The notes beneath the pieces are model-generated. The model searched no databases. It was not told the origin of the DNA and saw only the letters and a program-made list of their open reading frames with translations. Shown here piece by piece: positions 59,976 through 64,000 of a DNA stretch of 64,000 nucleotides. Position 1 is the stretch's first letter. Every line of letters starts with the position of its first letter. Source of the stretch: Haematococcus lacustris (lineage: Eukaryota > Chlorophyta > Chlorophyceae > Chlamydomonadales > Haematococcaceae); contig JASKMD010000003.1 in the NCBI GenBank assembly GCA_030144725.1, positions 16,538,981 through 16,602,980 of the forward strand, in the 5' to 3' direction. Made by a program: the position numbers and the translations under genes.

Positions 59976-62281
59976 ATGCCGGTAAAGAAGAAGCCAGCAA
60001 TAATCACAAATGAAGCAGACCTGGTGCCCTTTGGCTTTAAGGTCGGTGAACCGCCGACAGCAGCTGTCAAAGTGTGCGCTCCGCTGATGAGTTTAACTAT
60101 TGCATGTTCAACATGTGTCCACTTGCAGATGTTGGACATTGTGCGAACACCGCTAGGCATCACTGGAACCGTGATAGGGGTCAAGTCAGTGCAACTCATG
60201 TACTGACCACTGCAGCACCAGCTTGTCTAGTTGGCCCAGCTGTATGAGCACAGGAATGGTTCCATCAGCGTGTAAGTTGTATGAGCCGCTTTCAATGGTT
60301 TCATCAGCGTGACCACCGCCCACTTCTAGGTACGAGAATGTGGAGCAGAAGCTAGGAGGCCGAGTGTGGGTCCGCTATGAGAATGGTTCAGAGGCACCCC
60401 TGGAGCCCAAGCTGGGTGCAGGCGTGATGTCTTCACTTGGGTGAGGCGACGTGCAGACATACACAGCACAGACATACAACCAGCTAGGCCAGCCCTCAGC
60501 GCAGAGCTCATCAGGGATCAAGGAGCCATGTGTTCAGCTCTGGAACAGACTGCTCACATCCCCTCTAGGCCAGTCTCTTCATGCACGTCGTCCCTGAGGC
60601 TGCCTGAGGGAGCCTACCCCCTGCACCACTTCCTGGACCCCTAGGGGGCAGGGCTAGGTCAGCCGTCATCACGCTGCCTAGCCGTGCCACCAGGTGCCCA
60701 GTGATGTGCTGAGCGCAGCGCATTGTGCTCTTACCGCCAAACTACTGCAGCTGCAGCGGCCGCAGGAAAGAGCATAGTGTAGCCTGGTGTTGCTGGGGGT
60801 GGGCATGCGCAGCATCTAGGGCTCCCCTTCTGTGTGTGAGTGTGTGTGTGTGTGCATGTGCACAGGTACCGCAGGTGCTCTGAGGCAGTGCACATCCAGA
60901 GGGATGTGGATCGCCATGTGGCCGCCCAGAAAGCTTTGGAAGAGCAGAAAAAGGTGCCAGCTGCGCACTGCATGCTTCCTGCACTGCTGCACTCCTGCAT
61001 TGCTGAAGCCTGAAGCCAGCAGGCAGCTGGGTAATGGGTGACTGGACAGCGCTGCAGCTCCACCTTACTGCAGCTCCACATAAGCCCACCTTGCTAGGGT
61101 TTACTATGCAACACTCCTCCTTACGCCAGCAAGCTGAGCGGGTCTACGGTGATCACTGTCCACAATCACTGCAGCGCTACACCTCGACATTGGCTGGGCC
61201 AGCTTTGTTTGACATGCCTGAGCCCTTCCCTTACTCCCTGAGTGGGTGGTGGACATTTGGCACAACTCTAGTGGGGTGCTTAGCATGGCCAGTGCCGTGC
61301 ATTCCCTCCACACCCACTGCCCAAGCGCAGCAGACTGGCAGGCGGTGAAGGCAAGGAGGCAAGGGAGGCAGGCCTCAGTACTACACCTGCCCTCACCTGC
61401 TCTCAATCCCCAGTCTTCCCTGGCAGCTCTGACATGCAAGCATGGCCTGTACCCGCCCTTGTGTAGGTGGTTGCCGAGATCATGTACTGCAAGGAAATGG
61501 GCTTGCCTGTCCCGGAGCACCTGTTGCCACCCCCCAAGAAAGAAAAGGTACGGTCAAAGCCACAGAAGCTTGAGAGAGAGGAAGAGAGGGGGAGAGAGAG
61601 AGAGGAAGCGGGAGGAAGAGAACTTCAGAGAGGGAGGGAGAAAGGGAGAGAGAAAGAGGGAGGGAGAGAGGAAAGGGGTTGCTGCAGCAAAGGTTAGGTG
61701 CTCCACGCCACCACGGGACCTCGATGGCCAGGCTTGAGCAGGTGCACTTCTTGCACCCACATCATTCAAGCTGTGAGATAAAATTCCAGTTTCAGACTGC
61801 TGTGCCACAAGCTCTTCCTGCTGCTGCTTAGCTTCAGCAGTCAGCACAGCGAGCCAGCAGTATGTGGCAGGTCAGTGATGTGTCCTTGCCGCACCCTGGT
61901 GCTGTGCTTGCTGGGATGCGCACAACTGGGTGACGCCCTTCTTGCGCTTCTTCACCAACATCAGCCCACGTGGCCTACTCAAGAAACAGTCCAGGATAGG
62001 GGGTCAGCTGCCGGCAGGTTGAGGTCTCCAATTCAACTTGGACATGCGCTGCACTTTCCGTTTACCAGCAACGGGTGCAGTACACTATGACAGCAGCAGG
62101 AGAGGGGTTCGATTGCAGGCGGGCAGGCAGGCGGGCAGGCAGCGCACTGTAAGCCAGGCGTTCCTTCGGGTGGGCCTCACACCCAGAGGGCAATTGGCAG
62201 CGGCAAAGCAGACGCACGAGGCCTGCTTGATAATGACTGTTGCTGCAGAAAAAGAAGGCTGCGGACGCCAAGAAGAAATGA
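59976..62281 (+). CDS. Small conserved-looking basic protein of 154 residues, function unknown
   Basis: Six exons: 59976-60071, 60129-60184, 60330-60440, 60866-60953, 61467-61547 and 62249-62281. Phases close exactly to a TGA. The start MPVKKKPAIITNEADLVPFG is followed by LDIVRTPLGITGTVIGVK and KLGGRVWVRYENGSEAPLEP, which look like a small beta-barrel. Then come YRRCSEAVHIQRDVDRHVAA (helical), AEIMYCKEMGLPVPEHLLPP and a Lys-rich tail ending KKKAADAKKK. No transmembrane segment or signal peptide is seen. I do not recognise the family. The SH3-like beta segment plus charged helix would suit a structural or microtubule-associated protein, but that is inference. Confidence 0.8.
61563..61676 (+). 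repeat. GA-rich (gagaga/gggaga) tract
   Basis: Purine-rich low complexity directly after the donor of exon 5 (61548) of the small basic-protein gene, within intron 5. Confidence 0.85.
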
Positions 62282-63014
62282 GGGGGGCCAGAGAAAACCA
62301 CTGCGGGCCATGCGGCAGCACCCCATAGCAGCAGCCCTGGCAGCAGCGCCATCTTGCAGCCAGCCGTCTGGGTCTCATTCCTGCATGCATGACAGGCAAC
62401 AGTAGCAGCAGGCAGTAGCAGCAGACCAAGTACAATGCCAGGCTAAGACATATCCACCGCCTGGTGTGGCCTGTCGCCATGTGGGCTGGCTTAAGCAGTG
62501 GCCCGGACGACCTGGAGGCGGAGAGGAGTCTAAGGGCAGTGAGCCTGATGCTGCCCTGAGGGTCAAGCACTGCCCTCACCAGGCAGCTGTGTGGCCGGGT
62601 CAGCTCAGGCACCACCAGGTGTGTCCCCCTCACCAGAGTTGTCACGTCCCGTCAACCTGCATGGGGTGAGGAGGAACCCAGCCAGTCAAATTTGTCCTGC
62701 TGTTTTCAATACCCAGCCTATTACTCGAGTTGGACTGTTAGTACAACTTGTGCCTTATTATGTCCCAAGGATGCATGGCCTTGTGTAGATTGGTTCCGCC
62801 ATGCAAATCCTAGTTATGTAACATACGTCTCAGTCGCTCCTGGCCAGCTCCTGCTCGTTCGTCAACAAAATGTGACGAAAGAGGAGCTGCCAACCCAAGC
62901 AAGGAGAGCGAGGAAGGGCTTCATCAAGTGGGTTGCATCATGGGTAGCCTGCTGTTGACACATGCAATCGTTGTGTTGTGAAGGGGCCGCAAGGAGGTTA
63001 AGACCAAGGTGATG
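62282..63014. other. 3' flank; unassigned exon-like frames
   Basis: 62650-62450 on the minus strand has an exon-like frame (HLVVPELTRPHSCL before a GTGAGG donor). 62690-62958 on the plus strand is open (YPAYYSSWTVSTTCALLCPK onward). Neither could be linked to a gene. TGTAA at 62817-62821 could be a distant poly(A) signal. Confidence 0.35.
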
Positions 63015-63019
63015 GACCA

Positions 63020-63200
63020 CCTCAGTCAAACAAACCTCGCTCAACATGGAACAACATGTTTGACTGTGGGTAATCTCGCAATCGAAGCAATTGATTTGAA
63101 GCATCCTCGGTCGCACGCTTGATGACTGCCAACCCCACACCGATGGCACGTTCCCACTGGACCACTGGGCATCTCATCAAAACCAACCGCTTACCGATGG
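63020..63200 (+). repeat. Conserved Fanzor flanking block, 5' end of copy 4
   Basis: Diverged relative of 16345-16560 and 21965-22187: aacatgtttgactgtgggta, gcatcctcggtcgcacgctt and cgatggcacgttcc are shared. Here it precedes a Fanzor frame on the same strand, so relative to the coding sequence it is inverted compared with copies 2 and 3. Confidence 0.8.
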
Positions 63201-63235
63201 ACCACATAAGGCTGAGGGTAGGCATCCACAACAAG

Positions 63236-64000
63236 CAATGGCTTGACCCAGGCCCGCCTCAACACTCAGCGGTGGAATGACACAATCGAGCTCGTGCGGC
63301 ATGTGGACGTCACCCTGGCCACCTGGGATGCAGTATGAGAGGAGTACCTGCATCGCAAGTGGGCAGAGCAGAGGCTCAGGCTGTATGGTCCTCTAAGGAG
63401 GTGAGTGCGCCAATGGCAGGGGGCAAGGCCAGAGACTGCTGACTGCCCCCAAGGCCCCAGTCTGTCCCAGCATGCGCATGGTGTGTCTTGTGTGCCATGC
63501 AGATGGAGGTGGAGGCCACTGACATATCTCAATGGCGGTGAACGACACGCAAGCAGCTGGTAATGTTCTTTGGCAACGCTGCCATTGGCACGCGGGGGGG
63601 GTGGGAGGCCAAGGCCGTGCTGCAGGCCTGCCGCAAGGTGGTAGAGAGGCGCAGGAGCGGCAGGCCAACAGACAGGCTGCCAGGCAAGGTGGTGACAGTG
63701 TATGAGTTCTGCAGGAGCCGGGCCAGCTTGGCTGTGAATAGCTCTCAGCCCTGTGAGAGGCGGCTGAACCGCAGCAAGCCCCCCGCAGGCTGGAAGCCCC
63801 AGCTTGTTGCAATCAGCCTGGAGCCAGCGGCTTGAGGCGCATGTGCGGGGCCTCATGCATTGCCTTTGGCTGAACCTGGCCAATCCTGGGGACCTTGACG
63901 GATGTGTGGACAGGGACTGCAACGCAGCTCTCAACCTCCAGCGAGCAGGGGAAGCCCCCAAGCGCCCAGTGAAGCTGTGCAGGTGGCCAGGGCGAGTCAG
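63236..64000 (+). pseudogene. Fanzor copy 4, with several breaks, runs off the window
   Basis: Plus-strand pieces in family order. 63241-63400 reads LNTQRWNDTIELVRHVDVTL and HRKWAEQRLRLYG, interrupted by TGA at 63336-63338. 63551-63835 reads KQLVMFFGNAAIGTRGGWEA, VLQACRKVVERR, the RuvC-II block VVTVYEFCRSRASLAVN (Glu codon 63704-63706) and GWKPQ. A frameshift near 63810-63835 then leads into RLEAHVRGLMHC, LANPGDLDGC and the RuvC-III block VDRDCNAALNLQRAGEA (63906 onward), RPVKLCRWPGRV at the edge. The segment between 63400 and 63550 is not alignable with confidence and may be deleted. Both visible acidic motifs are kept, unlike copy 3, but the in-frame stop and frameshift make it inactive as read. 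The 3' end and second terminal repeat lie outside the window. Confidence 0.8.

Overview
This window is nuclear DNA from a eukaryote, almost certainly a chlorophyte green alga of the Chlamydomonadales. The evidence is GC-rich sequence with many CAG/CTG runs, genes split into 3 to 19 short exons with GT-AG (and a few GC-AG) introns, a nucleus-encoded plastid ribosomal protein, a plant-type NBP35 and a ciliary CEP19 homologue. The coding style and the Fanzor-like family suggest Haematococcus, but that rests on recollection of the family and not on a search. There are no operons, ribosome binding sites or CRISPR arrays. A 500-base run of N marks an assembly gap.

Layout. 0-9.7 kb: TIPIN/Csm3-like gene (-, first three exons resolved), divergent from a secreted CAP/PR-1-type gene (+), then an AT-richer stretch with a long hairpin, a LINE fragment and a frameshifted Q-rich ORF. 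9.7-15.2 kb: NBP35 Fe-S scaffold gene (-), whose introns carry two large minisatellites. 15.7-17.1 kb: two broken Fanzor (eukaryotic TnpB) copies. 17.6-20.4 kb: three-RRM protein of hnRNP H/F type (+). 22.0-23.0 kb: third broken Fanzor copy. 23.7-25.5 kb: CEP19 (-), divergent from AAMP/SQT1 (+, 26.4-31.0 kb). 31.5-41.5 kb: a 19-exon gene of about 1,451 residues with USP-like domains at the C-terminus. 41.8-43.9 kb: cytosolic eL36 (-) and plastid-type uS13 (+), head to head. 44.6-47.8 kb: a large low-complexity protein gene. 49.8-55.4 kb: Ycf45/SPD1-like AAA ATPase (-). 56-57 kb: an inverted-repeat element. 57.2-58.0 kb: gap plus 12-bp tandem array. 58.2-59.8 kb: alpha/beta hydrolase (-), head to head with a small basic protein gene (+, 60.0-62.3 kb). 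63.0-64.0 kb: a fourth Fanzor copy running off the end.

The exon models were built by reading splice sites by eye and requiring the reading phase to close at each junction. For NBP35, the RRM protein, AAMP, CEP19, the CAP protein, eL36, the USP-like gene and the small basic protein the phases close from start to stop. The host genes are unrelated housekeeping, organelle or ciliary genes. The coherent 'system' here is the Fanzor transposon family: four copies sharing a RuvC-III motif, with a conserved ~185-bp flanking block that appears in opposite orientation at the two ends, as expected for long terminal inverted repeats that could also contain guide-RNA sequence.
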